Shown: piece by piece, positions 42,610 through 51,838 of the stretch | Layout: every line of letters starts with the position of its first letter | How positions within the stretch are numbered: position 1 is the stretch's first letter | Notes under the pieces: generated by a model | What the model was told of the DNA's origin: nothing | The model's database searches: none | The model's input: only the letters and a program-made list of their open reading frames with translations | Assembly: GCA_902786665.1 (NCBI GenBank) | Contig: CADADN010000016.1 | Location: 1 to 64,000 of the forward strand | Origin: an uncultured Prevotellaceae bacterium | Lineage (GTDB): Bacteria > Bacteroidota > Bacteroidia > Bacteroidales > Bacteroidaceae | Reading direction: 5' to 3' | DNA: 64,000 bases | Made by a program: the position numbers and the translations under genes

Positions 42610-43671
42610 CTATTTTGATACCGGGCGAACCGTGGGTCCGCCACAGAATCGGCCGCTATTGCTCCAATTCACGCTGCTTGAACTGAAATCCAACAAATAA
42701 GCGCATACCGAATTGGTTTGGTGCTGCGTGGATGACCAGTAGTAGCCTTTGTCACCTTCACCGCTAAGATTGGCACCTGAGCGGACACCTGCAGCGGGTA
42801 GGAAGATGCTGCCGCCACTCGGGCCGACAAACTTCCTGCCATCGACACCGTTGAGAGTGGTATATTCACTTGTGCAGTTTTCTACAAGTTCCTTGTTTTG
42901 GTCTAATGTTGGCATCTGCCAAGTACCACCCCATTTTACTGTTGCCACATCGTATTGCGTACCAGCAATGTCACTCCCAAGGTTGTGGCACGTGTCCTCT
43001 GAACCATCGCAATGGATGTAGGTGGTCCAGTCATAAACATCTTTCTGCGCCAACTCTCCCCATGCATAGTGACCTCCATACTCTTCCGGTGCGTCAGCAC
43101 CCATATTGCAGCATGACCATTTCGTCCCAGAGGGTAGCCCTAAGTCAATCATATGGGGATGGTTGGAGTCGGGACAGGCAAGATAGGTTTGTGGTGTTGG
43201 AGGGTCTGAGTTTTGTTTGATGAAAGTGAGGTTGTCATATCCATCCGTCCCGGTGAATTCTGTTGGGGAGACGATGGTGATGGTGAAAACCAACGGGTCG
43301 TCTTCTTCTCCTTCCAAATAGATGACAAGCGTATTATTCGAAAAAGAATAGGTCATCTTGTCCACATGACCAAAATTGCCTTCACTGAAATCTTCTATGG
43401 AACCTGTGTGGTCGTCGTTGAACACCCATATGGCGTCAATCTCATGCCTGCCTGCCTCATACGCATACCAAACGCCGATGATGGAGAAATCTTCCGGGTT
43501 AGGATTCTCTCCACCTGTCTTTTCACGGAAAAAGGTACATGAAATGTCTTCGGTGTCAACGACGATTTGGGTGCCGTCGACCTTTTCCACGACCATCTCA
43601 TACTTTTTCTGCCCTTGACAAAAGGAGGCAGAAATCCATAACATGAAAAAGAGCAATGATATTTTTTTCAT
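42610..43671 (-). CDS. FISUMP-domain secreted protein
   Basis: The 353-residue protein has a signal peptide ending SFCQG and an N-terminal module 'YEMVVEKVDGTQIVVDTEDISCTFF'. Residues about 50-130 resemble a lipocalin-like/META beta-sheet ('IIGVWYAYEAGRHEIDAIWVFNDDHTGSIE'). The C-terminal Fibrobacter-succinogenes-major-paralogous domain (about 165-353) has 'HPHMIDLGLPSGTKWSCCNMGA', 'GGHYAWGE', 'WQMPTLDQNKELV' and 'SGGSIFLPAAG'. FISUMP domains are surface-associated with unknown ligands. Two more copies are at 61565 and 62516. Confidence 0.88.
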   Translation of the reverse strand: MKKISLLFFMLWISASFCQGQKKYEMVVEKVDGTQIVVDTEDISCTFFREKTGGENPNPEDFSIIGVWYAYEAGRHEIDAIWVFNDDHTGSIEDFSEGNFGHVDKMTYSFSNNTLVIYLEGEEDDPLVFTITIVSPTEFTGTDGYDNLTFIKQNSDPPTPQTYLACPDSNHPHMIDLGLPSGTKWSCCNMGADAPEEYGGHYAWGELAQKDVYDWTTYIHCDGSEDTCHNLGSDIAGTQYDVATVKWGGTWQMPTLDQNKELVENCTSEYTTLNGVDGRKFVGPSGGSIFLPAAGVRSGANLSGEGDKGYYWSSTQHQTNSVCAYLLDFSSSSVNWSNSGRFCGGPTVRPVSK

Positions 43672-43691
43672 AATTGTTGTTTTTGACGATG

Positions 43692-44150
43692 CTACTTGTT
43701 AACTACTTTGAAACTGTTTTTTACAGCATGGATGATATAAGTGCCTTTGGGAAGGTCTCGAAGGTTGAAAGACACCGACCCCATGCCATCGGCAACAATG
43801 GTCTTCATGGCCTTGCCATCCATGGTGCAAACATGGATTTTGGAACCTTGTGGTAAGTCGTTGACGGAAACCTGCCCGTTGGAATAACATGGCAGGCAGG
43901 GCTTTTCCTTGACATCCGATGTGCTGGATACGCAATACTGGTCGATATCAGCTATGGGGAACGAGAAGCTGGCATCATCATTCCGCACATACAGATACTC
44001 CCCGTCAAATGTGATGACAGGATTTGAGTCAAGGGATAGGACGGTTTCATTGCCCGTCTTCAGCTTGATGACCAAATTGGTCACATTGTCGGCACGAGTT
44101 ACGATGGTTGTGGCCATCAAAGCCATGATTAATAGTATTCGTTTCAACAT
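43692..44150 (-). CDS. small secreted protein with C-terminal sorting domain
   Basis: The 152-residue protein has a signal peptide (MLKRILLIMALMATTIVTRA), an N-terminal module ('LVIKLKTGNETVLSLDSNPVITFDGEYLYVRND...FSFPIADIDQYCV') and a T9SS-like C-terminal domain ('QVSVNDLPQGSKIHVCTMDGKAM...GSVSFNLRDLPKGTYIIHAVKNSFKVVNK'). It has almost nothing besides these two parts. It resembles the 153-residue protein at 57763, and both sit next to larger surface proteins. T9SS assignment is inference; no T9SS genes are in the window. Confidence 0.8.
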   Translation of the reverse strand: MLKRILLIMALMATTIVTRADNVTNLVIKLKTGNETVLSLDSNPVITFDGEYLYVRNDDASFSFPIADIDQYCVSSTSDVKEKPCLPCYSNGQVSVNDLPQGSKIHVCTMDGKAMKTIVADGMGSVSFNLRDLPKGTYIIHAVKNSFKVVNK

Positions 44151-44220
44151 TGTTTACATGGGTTGAGGACGTTTATTCTGCACTGCTGATTACTTATTAT
44201 TTGTCATATGGCTACGACTT

Positions 44221-45006
44221 TCATTCAGCAGCCACATTGGCGAATCCTAGTTGCTTGTATTGATTGAGGACATTTGGCGAAATATCTGATGGAAGTGTCA
44301 AGCGACCTTCCTTGAGTGTCTGATAGCAGAAGGTGTTAGCTTGAAAGCTAATGAAATGCATTGACGACAGCGTTATATCCAACAAGTTGGGGCAGTCATA
44401 GAAGGCAAAATCGCCGATGGATTCCAAATGATGTGGAAACACCACTGATTTCAAATGGTGGCAACCATTGAATGCACCTATTCCTACCTGGGTGAGTGCA
44501 GGAGGCAAATCCACTTTCTCCAAACCGTCGCATTTGAAAAACGCATATGCTCCAATGTTGCTCACATTGTCAGGAATGTGAAAAGAAGTTGCTTTCTTGG
44601 CTCGTGGAAAATGGAGCAAGGTTTGTCGGTCGGCGGAATAGAGCACCCCATCTGCATCACAATAGATGGGGTTGCTTTCTGAAACAAGGATTTGTTCCAA
44701 CTTTAAGCAGTAATTGAAGGCTGAGACGGCTATGGACTTGACAGTTGTGGGGATTTCTATTGTTTTGAGATAGGTGCATCGTTTGAAAGCAAGATTTGAG
44801 ATGGATACCACTTGATAAGCGGCATCCTGCCATATCACCTGTTCGGGGATGGTAAAATGTTCCCCTTCATACCAACATTCTATCAGGCGCACTGTATTTT
44901 TGGAGTTGTCAACAATTTCATAACAGGTCGCGTCGGAAACGATGTTGTAGGCATTTGATTTAGAGATAATACATATGGCCAAAGCCAGTAATATCATTTT
45001 TCTCAT
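44221..45006 (-). CDS. BspA-type leucine-rich-repeat protein
   Basis: From ATG 45006 the 261-residue protein has a signal peptide (MRKMILLALAICIISKSNA) and LRR_5 repeats: 'VSISNLAFKRCTYLKTIEIPTTVKSIAVSAFNYC', 'NIGAYAFFKCDGLEKVDLPPALTQVGIGAFNGC', 'SIGDFAFYDCPNLL'. It ends without a sorting tail. Such treponemal/BspA repeats mediate adhesion in oral Bacteroidetes. It is shorter than the plus-strand LRR proteins at 52910 and 54770. Confidence 0.88.
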   Translation of the reverse strand: MRKMILLALAICIISKSNAYNIVSDATCYEIVDNSKNTVRLIECWYEGEHFTIPEQVIWQDAAYQVVSISNLAFKRCTYLKTIEIPTTVKSIAVSAFNYCLKLEQILVSESNPIYCDADGVLYSADRQTLLHFPRAKKATSFHIPDNVSNIGAYAFFKCDGLEKVDLPPALTQVGIGAFNGCHHLKSVVFPHHLESIGDFAFYDCPNLLDITLSSMHFISFQANTFCYQTLKEGRLTLPSDISPNVLNQYKQLGFANVAAE

Positions 45007-45433
45007 ACGGTTTGCTTTTTTTAAAACTGGGATGTCAAATACGCTTATCTGACACCCAGTGTAAATACTGATTTCAAAGGTGGAAATGCTTTCGCAAGAC
45101 TCCTGAAAAACAGAATCCATGTGGAATTATTCCCACAAACAAACACAGCCCATCCACTGCCCTGTCATTTACTAATACTATATTAGATCAGATCATACTT
45201 AATGATGGAATTGGACAGTGGTGGGTGTGCCATTTGTCGTGCTTTCCATGGAGCACATGGTGAGCTAGTTTTTTAGACTAGTGTTGCATCATGAGAGGGA
45301 CGGACGTGTATCACTACATGATCCGCCCCTTATTGATTATAAGCCGTTATGAAATAAAGACTATAATAGTACGGACATAGTACATATACTGTCTTTTGTT
45401 AATTATGGAATGTATACACATAGGGACTATATT
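45007..45433. other. non-coding gap upstream of the LRR gene
   Basis: About 430 bp without a gene. I see AT-rich DNA and no full TTTG-N19-TAnnTTTG promoter on the minus strand. It separates two possible transcription units inside the minus-strand block. Confidence 0.45.
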
Positions 45434-47383
45434 TCATTTTATGAGTATCTTCCGGCCATTGATGATGTAAAGACCACGACGCAGTCCTCGGAGGGCTTTT
45501 TCTGGGTCTTTTTCATCGCGTGCTAGCATACCTTGCGCGTTATAGACACGTACACGGTCTTTGTTTTGGGATGCGTTGGCATATTGGGCAGTTGTTACGG
45601 CGGGATCGAAATTGATTTCAATAACCAACTCCTTTTCGTAAAGGACATCATTCATAAGAAGGATACTGTCTGGGATATGAAGCAGATAAGTACCCTTTGA
45701 CAATTTGGGTTGTATGCTATCCACTTCAAGAGCGGTGTTGGTGGTACCCAATTTCAAGAATGCCGTTGCCACTTCATTGTTCAAGGTGTCTGTGAGTGTG
45801 ACTTCATAACCTATGTGATGATCATTGTCCACTAATCCCACCCAATAGAAATGATTGAATGTCAACAAAATGCTTTTCAAGGTCTCATCTTGATCTGGCA
45901 TAGTCATAATGGTGACATCATAGGCATAGTCAGGTAAGCCAAGAACTGTATAGTAGAAAGACATTTCACTGGATATGTCCTCTTCATAATCTCCCAAAAA
46001 GAATGAACCATATGGATAATGCACAGTATATTCCCCAGGTTCCGTTATCGGAGTATATAATTTGACATGGCATTTTTTGTTGTCCTCATCATTTTTATCT
46101 TTATAGGCATAGGCAGTAGCAATTGTGTCACCTTTTTCGTTGGTGATAGTGATACCTTCCTCATTGAAATAATTGGGATAAACAGGTCTGTCAAAAGTTA
46201 TGCTGATTTCCGACAAGGTCATCACTTCGCTTCCATCGGCAGGATCCATCTCCTGTATGCCAAATGTTTTTTCTCGGTTAGTAATTTCATACAAGATGGT
46301 CGTCTTCTTGTTGTCAAGCATTTTTTTGCCGATGGAGAAAGTTCCTTCGGGTATGACCAATTGGTATGTACCGATTTCATTCAATGGTTGTTCCAAAGTA
46401 TAGGAATAAGACGCTTCGTCGGAATCAAGAGTCAAATCACCTGCTCTGAATGAGCGAACCACCTCGCCATTGGAGGAATTAGACAATTGGATGATATTTT
46501 CTTCATTATAAAGGACAATTCCTTCTTCATTAGAAAATACGAATTTCTTTAGTGAAGTATACCTTCTATCAGAAGGATAGACAGAAATAACGGGATAACC
46601 AAATTCGCAATTATATTTAAGCTCATAATAAGAATTCTCCCCTTTCCCTTTGTTACCTTTGATAGTCCTGCCGCCGAGATCTTTAGCATAGACACGCAAT
46701 ATCACATAGGAAGTACTCCTCAGCAAAACAGCTCGAGGTATGTGCATCATCTGTTCATACAGATGTCCTTCAACAGGAGTGAAATTTACAAAGTCGTAAC
46801 TATTGCCATCCTCATCAAAGACTTTACTTCTTTCCCTATCGATTATAGCATCACCTGTAAACTCTACGATGGTGAAATCAATATCAACATCTGTAAAACC
46901 AACATTTTCACTAGGACTGAATGACAAATATTTGATGTTGCTGTATTCATAATCGTCATCATCATCCTGTTGGGAAGTTCCACTTCCCACATAATTGACT
47001 TGGACTTTTCCTATAACAGGACTTTTTGAGTCTGCCACTTCATGACCAACAATCTCCAAAGTGTAGGTATGTCCCTTTGCGAGAGTGACATCATTATAGA
47101 ATTTCAAAAGCCATGACCCACTGTCTGTCTTGATACTGTTGAACGCGTCATAGATGATGTTTTTGGTATCATCCTCAATCAATCTCTCATGGAATCCACC
47201 GCAGATGGAGTCGAAACTTGTCTTGAACAATATCGAATCTCCCTTGGAGAATCCTTCCAATACACTGTTGTTTTGGGGGAAGACAACAACAGAAGGGTTT
47301 TCTTCACCCGATTCTTGAGCAAAAACGGATGAGGAAAATGCTGCAAATAAGATTAAAAGCAAAAAATGGATGTAACGGCTCAT
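45434..47383 (-). CDS. large secreted surface protein with C-terminal sorting tail
   Basis: The 649-residue protein has a signal peptide ending SSSVFAQ. It is beta-rich, with several Ig-like repeats of the type 'DPADGSEVMTLSEISITFDRPVY' and 'YPSDRRYTSLKKFVFSNEEGIVL', and intervening 'GTYQLVIPEGTF' / 'GEYTVHYPYGSFFLGD' / 'GTYLLHIPDSIL' elements. The end, 'DRVRVYNAQGMLARDE...LRGLRRGLYIINGRKILIK', is a Bacteroidetes C-terminal sorting motif. Function unknown; a surface adhesin is plausible. Confidence 0.82.
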   Translation of the reverse strand: MSRYIHFLLLILFAAFSSSVFAQESGEENPSVVVFPQNNSVLEGFSKGDSILFKTSFDSICGGFHERLIEDDTKNIIYDAFNSIKTDSGSWLLKFYNDVTLAKGHTYTLEIVGHEVADSKSPVIGKVQVNYVGSGTSQQDDDDDYEYSNIKYLSFSPSENVGFTDVDIDFTIVEFTGDAIIDRERSKVFDEDGNSYDFVNFTPVEGHLYEQMMHIPRAVLLRSTSYVILRVYAKDLGGRTIKGNKGKGENSYYELKYNCEFGYPVISVYPSDRRYTSLKKFVFSNEEGIVLYNEENIIQLSNSSNGEVVRSFRAGDLTLDSDEASYSYTLEQPLNEIGTYQLVIPEGTFSIGKKMLDNKKTTILYEITNREKTFGIQEMDPADGSEVMTLSEISITFDRPVYPNYFNEEGITITNEKGDTIATAYAYKDKNDEDNKKCHVKLYTPITEPGEYTVHYPYGSFFLGDYEEDISSEMSFYYTVLGLPDYAYDVTIMTMPDQDETLKSILLTFNHFYWVGLVDNDHHIGYEVTLTDTLNNEVATAFLKLGTTNTALEVDSIQPKLSKGTYLLHIPDSILLMNDVLYEKELVIEINFDPAVTTAQYANASQNKDRVRVYNAQGMLARDEKDPEKALRGLRRGLYIINGRKILIK

Positions 47384-47409
47384 AATAGCATAATTATGTG
47401 TATGATGGG

Positions 47410-47898
47410 TTATTGCTCGAATTTTTTAGGTTGTATCGTGAGATACCATTTCCCGTCTATACGGAAAGGATGCAGCGACCCCTTGACTGTGCCAGGTATT
47501 TTACTTTCTACACTGTCAGGAAACATTCTGGTGGTGTATCTCACCTCAGAATCGCTGTCACTATACAAGATGATGGCATCAAGCGTGTAGCTTTCAACAG
47601 GAAATGCTTTCAAGGTGCTTCTCAAATCATTCCTTTGAGATGCTGTCAAAGGTTTGGCCTCTTGGTGCTCAACATCATAGAGTTGGTCTAACGCGCCTTC
47701 CACATCCTTTTGTTTCAGGGTTTCAAGGAATTGAGTGGCCATTTCCATAACGGCAATAGTATCCTCATGGCTCCTTTGCATACCAAAATCGGTTCGAGGA
47801 TTCTCAGGGATGGTCAAATTCCTGTTTTTGGGTTCATCCTTGCATGCCACCAACAACAAAGCAGATAAAAATAGAATGATAAAACCTTTTGTTTTCAT
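47410..47898 (-). CDS. small lipoprotein, hypothetical
   Basis: The 162-residue protein has a lipobox 'LSALLLVAC-KDEPKN'. The KDE after Cys resembles the lipoprotein export signal for surface exposure in Bacteroidetes. The mature part ('MATQFLETLKQKDVEGALDQLYDVEHQEAKPLTASQRNDL', 'IDGKWYLTIQP') resembles DUF4878/NTF2-like lipoproteins, but I am not sure. It lies between two large surface protein genes on the same strand (26 and 84 bp gaps). Confidence 0.75.
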   Translation of the reverse strand: MKTKGFIILFLSALLLVACKDEPKNRNLTIPENPRTDFGMQRSHEDTIAVMEMATQFLETLKQKDVEGALDQLYDVEHQEAKPLTASQRNDLRSTLKAFPVESYTLDAIILYSDSDSEVRYTTRMFPDSVESKIPGTVKGSLHPFRIDGKWYLTIQPKKFEQ

Positions 47899-47982
47899 AT
47901 CTTTTTAAAATAGGGAGTGCCCCAATTACATTTAGGGCACTCCCCGAAGTAGTTAAATTAGATAATGTTCTTTAAACCATAA

Positions 47983-50900
47983 TTATTGTCCAGGAAGTTC
48001 TCCGTGCGGATATACCCATCCATAGACCCATGTGCTGATCGAGCCCCATCCATAAGAGACGGTAACAGGAATTGCAACTCTAACCTTGGCTTCAACGTTG
48101 GAACCTCCATTGTTGTAGAAATAGATGTAGTTTCCAACTTGTTTGAAGGAGATGGCGATGTTACCATTGGTCTTTAGTCTCAATTGACCTGATGTCATAC
48201 CACCGACTGCAGGATCGATGTTGTTGTCGATGACAATATTACCATTGGCATCCTCCTTGAAAGAGAACTTCGCATCGTCACAAGCGAAAACAGGATCTTG
48301 AACTTGGTAGTAATCCCACAAGCTCTGTGTCCACATCAACTGTTCGTCTGTAGATGACACAGATCCATCAGGAACATTCTTGACCAAATAGCCGCGGAAG
48401 TCAGTCAGAGTGAAGAAAGATCTCCATTGACGAGGACAACCAGAAACCTCACCATCCTGCCAATTAGCCTCTGTTTCTATATGCATGTTGACACGCAGAG
48501 GAGCAACCAAATAAGCTTTGTAGCTCCAAACCGGAATGTAGTTCCAGGGGTTCAATGCACCCCAGACGTTGATGCCGACAGGCTTGGTATGAGTGCGCAA
48601 CGGCTGTCTTGTTCCATCAGGACCGATGATATCATTGGCTGGATTATTATCCAATGCATTCAGATAAGCACTGTTGACGGCAGTAATGTCTGCAGCAGAA
48701 AGAGTGGCACGATCCAAACGTGCATAAGTATTCTTTGCTGAGTTATCCCAAGCCTTATGGGTGCTTGCCACGTCATGCAAGTTGTAATTGCCATTTGCTG
48801 CATAGTTGTCTTGCCACCATGTCATGGTCAGCAAGCCCCTCTTGTAGCCTGCAAAGTTCTGCCAGTTAATAAGGGAAAGTGGTAATTCACTATTATAGAA
48901 ATATCTGGTATCCACATGCTTGCCACCACTCAGAGATATTCTTGAGCCATTTCCTGTTTCATAAATATCAGAAGTTGTAAGCGTACCATAGTTCTGTTCA
49001 AACTGGATATCCCATGAGCCACATGGTGAAGGAATGTTCTTGACAATTCTATTATTCTCATATTTATAGACGTTCATCAAGTCATTGTCATAGAAGCAGT
49101 AGTTCTTACCATGGGCAGCCCACCATTCCTGAAGTTCAGATTTGAACTGCAGCGGAAGGATATCATGCTCCTGATGTGCATTGCTCAACCAATATTGGTC
49201 ATAGAATGCAGTGATGGACGGCAGAGGTTTCGGCAGCGAGATGGTGAATTTCCAATTGAAATACACATTAGGATAACGCGGGTCATTGGACTGGAAGAGC
49301 ACTTTGGCTGTAAATGTCTTCGTGTCATTCTCCGAGTTGCAATAGATAGTCTTGATCTGACTAGGTGTCAAATCCCAAGAGGCTATGATGGCATCACCAT
49401 GGAGGTTGGTAGTTTCCGAAACAACAGGCAAAGCGAGTGGATCTGTAATTCTATCCAAATGATTCGGTGCGGAAGTCAATGAAGCATAATTACTTGGCCA
49501 GTTGGTCTTCCATGAGCCAGTAACCAATATCGGTTTTGATGTTTCGGTCATATATATTTCACGGAACATCTGCTCTGAAATACCTGCCAATGCGGAGTGA
49601 TGCTCAATCGCTGCATAAACTTGAGTGATGAATTCCCTCCAAGTAATAGGGGTAGCTGAGGCACCACCGCAAGGATCGAGAGTGGCTGCACTTTCTTTTT
49701 CAAACAGAAGTGTATCGGCAAGTTCTGGCTGAGGATCTGGACCTGGGTCTTTCTTGTCAGTCCATTTAATCTTCAAATAGCGCCTGTCAACGACATGACC
49801 CTGAACTGTGTCTACCAATTCTACACGGACGATAGGCTCTTTACCAATACAAGCCTTGTTGTCTGTCACACCATTAGGAATACATGATTTAATGATACCA
49901 TCGGGAGTGACGGTAGCAAACTCTTGCTGGTTGGTTCTGTGTGGAGCATCGTTCCAATAATCACGATTCATCATATGGAAGCGGAAAGCCATACCATATT
50001 GCTTCAGTTGAGCAGGTGTGATGGTGGTTTCGCAAACGCAAGCTGGGTCACGATAGCTCCCATTATACTTGCAACCCGTGATAAGCTTTTTCAAATCATA
50101 GGTTTCCCTATAATAAACCAATTTGGAAACAAGCTTCAAGGGATTATCATCAACACGTGAATTTAAGACTGTCAAAGAGTCACTGAAATGACGAGGTCTA
50201 TACAAATCAACAAGTCTTCCTGATGGATTATCAACATTGTCATAGAAAGTTTCTTGACCAGACCAATCTCTATTAATTAATGCTGCAAAATCAGCATTGT
50301 TCTCTTGTGCACGTGCGGCAATCCTTGGGAAGTAGAAATTCTCCACCAAGCGGGAGTTCTCGGAAATGATGTCAGCTGGCTCATACAAGTTAGGATTACG
50401 TGGAACCTTCAAAGCCACAATGGTGATAGGATTGACATCGTCATCACCAAGGTAAACATTCTTGACTTTCTTGATTTTCACCGTCATCAATCCATTATGG
50501 AAATCCTTGATTCCATTGAAAGCAATAGGAGACTCGACTTCAACGGCACGTGTCTTAGCAGTAGCAGCCAGGAAGTTGATGTTCGCCACGTCGATGCCAC
50601 TTTCTTGCACGGTAGTAGGATTCAGACGATAAGTTGCCTCTGTCTCACCAGTGCTGACAAGGTAAGAAGCACCTGTAGGAACGGTGTCATTTGGCAAGAA
50701 TGCATTATATTTGAGAGATGTAAACTCGATTGCCTCAATACCTTTGATAAAGAGTTGGGGAACAAGGGAGATGCTGTTGAGCATGCGCTCCACCAGAACT
50801 TCCAAGGCTGAAAGGTTGGCGTTCACATTGACAATCATCTGCTCCAGATTAGTCATTTGAGATCTCATCACCGAGATTTCTTGGTTTGTCTGAATCTCGC

Positions 50901-51471
50901 CGATGGCGGCTTTCAGCTGATCAATCTGCTCTTGCAGGTTTGCATCATTGAACTCGTCCATGAATTTCTGCAAAGCTTCCATTTGGATTCTCAAGTTGGC
51001 CTCCACAGCTTCGCGAGCCTTAGCCTCATCCTTCAATTGTCCTGTCAAAGCAGCAAGGTCGGCAATAACACCATCCACAGTTGATTGGTCGGCCTTTTGG
51101 TCGATTCTGCCAATAGCGTCATAAGCGGCCTCGATTTGTGATGTCAGCACGGCCATTCTGGCGGCATAGTCTTTCTCCATGCTATCCAGTTTGGTTTTCA
51201 GTTCATCCACAGTCGATTGGTCTGCCTTATTGCTGATGGCAGACTCCAACTGAGCCTTGAGAGCAGCGATTTGCGTCTCATAAGCGGACTTCTCCGTATT
51301 CAGACTTTGCTCCAAATTAGTCTTGACCGTCAGCAATTCTGAGCGAAGTGCCACAATCTCGGCCTTATTGGATTTAATGTCATCATCGTAGTCCTTACAA
51401 GACGTAAACAAACTCATAGATGCCAAGAAGCAGGCACCCAAGAGCAGCATACTAAAAAGTTTCTTTTTCAT
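47983..51471 (-). CDS. giant surface lipoprotein with N-terminal coiled coil
   Basis: The 1,162-residue protein has a lipoprotein signal 'SMSLFTSC-KDYDDD', with an acidic export signal expected to place it on the cell surface. A coiled-coil stalk (about 30-225) contains repeated 'ADQSTVDELKTKLDSM'-like heptads. A long beta-rich ectodomain follows, with a proline linker 'DPGPDPQPE' and an aromatic-rich C terminus ('VSYGWGSISTWVYGWVYPHGELPGQ'). I recognise no catalytic domain. It is the first gene of the minus-strand block next to the right inverted repeat. I find no TAnnTTTG box on its strand between that repeat and the start codon. Confidence 0.85.
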   Translation of the reverse strand: MKKKLFSMLLLGACFLASMSLFTSCKDYDDDIKSNKAEIVALRSELLTVKTNLEQSLNTEKSAYETQIAALKAQLESAISNKADQSTVDELKTKLDSMEKDYAARMAVLTSQIEAAYDAIGRIDQKADQSTVDGVIADLAALTGQLKDEAKAREAVEANLRIQMEALQKFMDEFNDANLQEQIDQLKAAIGEIQTNQEISVMRSQMTNLEQMIVNVNANLSALEVLVERMLNSISLVPQLFIKGIEAIEFTSLKYNAFLPNDTVPTGASYLVSTGETEATYRLNPTTVQESGIDVANINFLAATAKTRAVEVESPIAFNGIKDFHNGLMTVKIKKVKNVYLGDDDVNPITIVALKVPRNPNLYEPADIISENSRLVENFYFPRIAARAQENNADFAALINRDWSGQETFYDNVDNPSGRLVDLYRPRHFSDSLTVLNSRVDDNPLKLVSKLVYYRETYDLKKLITGCKYNGSYRDPACVCETTITPAQLKQYGMAFRFHMMNRDYWNDAPHRTNQQEFATVTPDGIIKSCIPNGVTDNKACIGKEPIVRVELVDTVQGHVVDRRYLKIKWTDKKDPGPDPQPELADTLLFEKESAATLDPCGGASATPITWREFITQVYAAIEHHSALAGISEQMFREIYMTETSKPILVTGSWKTNWPSNYASLTSAPNHLDRITDPLALPVVSETTNLHGDAIIASWDLTPSQIKTIYCNSENDTKTFTAKVLFQSNDPRYPNVYFNWKFTISLPKPLPSITAFYDQYWLSNAHQEHDILPLQFKSELQEWWAAHGKNYCFYDNDLMNVYKYENNRIVKNIPSPCGSWDIQFEQNYGTLTTSDIYETGNGSRISLSGGKHVDTRYFYNSELPLSLINWQNFAGYKRGLLTMTWWQDNYAANGNYNLHDVASTHKAWDNSAKNTYARLDRATLSAADITAVNSAYLNALDNNPANDIIGPDGTRQPLRTHTKPVGINVWGALNPWNYIPVWSYKAYLVAPLRVNMHIETEANWQDGEVSGCPRQWRSFFTLTDFRGYLVKNVPDGSVSSTDEQLMWTQSLWDYYQVQDPVFACDDAKFSFKEDANGNIVIDNNIDPAVGGMTSGQLRLKTNGNIAISFKQVGNYIYFYNNGGSNVEAKVRVAIPVTVSYGWGSISTWVYGWVYPHGELPGQ

Positions 51472-51838
51472 ACGATAACAATTTAAAGATTAATAAAAAA
51501 CAAATGATATGTTAGTTCTTATAATTCTCATTATTTCATTGACAGGGTAGTTATTATAGTACACGTTTTAGTATCTCCGGCGGGGAGATACAGAGTTGTT
51601 GCATTATCTATGAAATATTTTGACTTATTTGGCTTTAATAATTAATAATGGTATGAAAAGAAATTACAAAACAACACGTTTGCCCCTTGGGGATGAGCAT
51701 TTTTTGCTCTCGACAGCTATGGTAGTTGCACAAATTACAACCACCATACCCTTATAAGGTTGAAGAATGATTTTTATATTTCAATTGGGAATAGGTATTT
51801 CAAACAAATATGTTCAATAACTATAAAACTAAAAAATT
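51472..51838. other. intergenic region holding the right inverted-repeat site
   Basis: This 367-bp AT-rich region separates the giant lipoprotein (minus) from the DUF2135-like lipoprotein (plus). It holds the 22-bp repeat at 51571-51592 and a weaker palindrome ATGGTAGTTG...CAACCACCAT (about 51719-51747). I see no full promoter for either gene; TATATTTC near 51774 is a one-mismatch -7 box on the plus strand. Confidence 0.55.
51571..51592. repeat. right palindromic inverted-repeat site
   Basis: GTATCTCCGGCGGGGAGATA plus CA is the exact reverse complement of 39802-39823. The arms GTATCTCC/GGAGATAC flank the asymmetric centre GGCGG, opposite to CCGCC at the left site. Similarity ends outside the 22 bp. 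Confidence 0.85.

Noticed and set aside
39996-51471. Integrated conjugative element or prophage
   Set aside because: Only a recombinase is present; there are no transfer, replication, capsid or excisionase genes, and no direct-repeat attachment sites at the ends.
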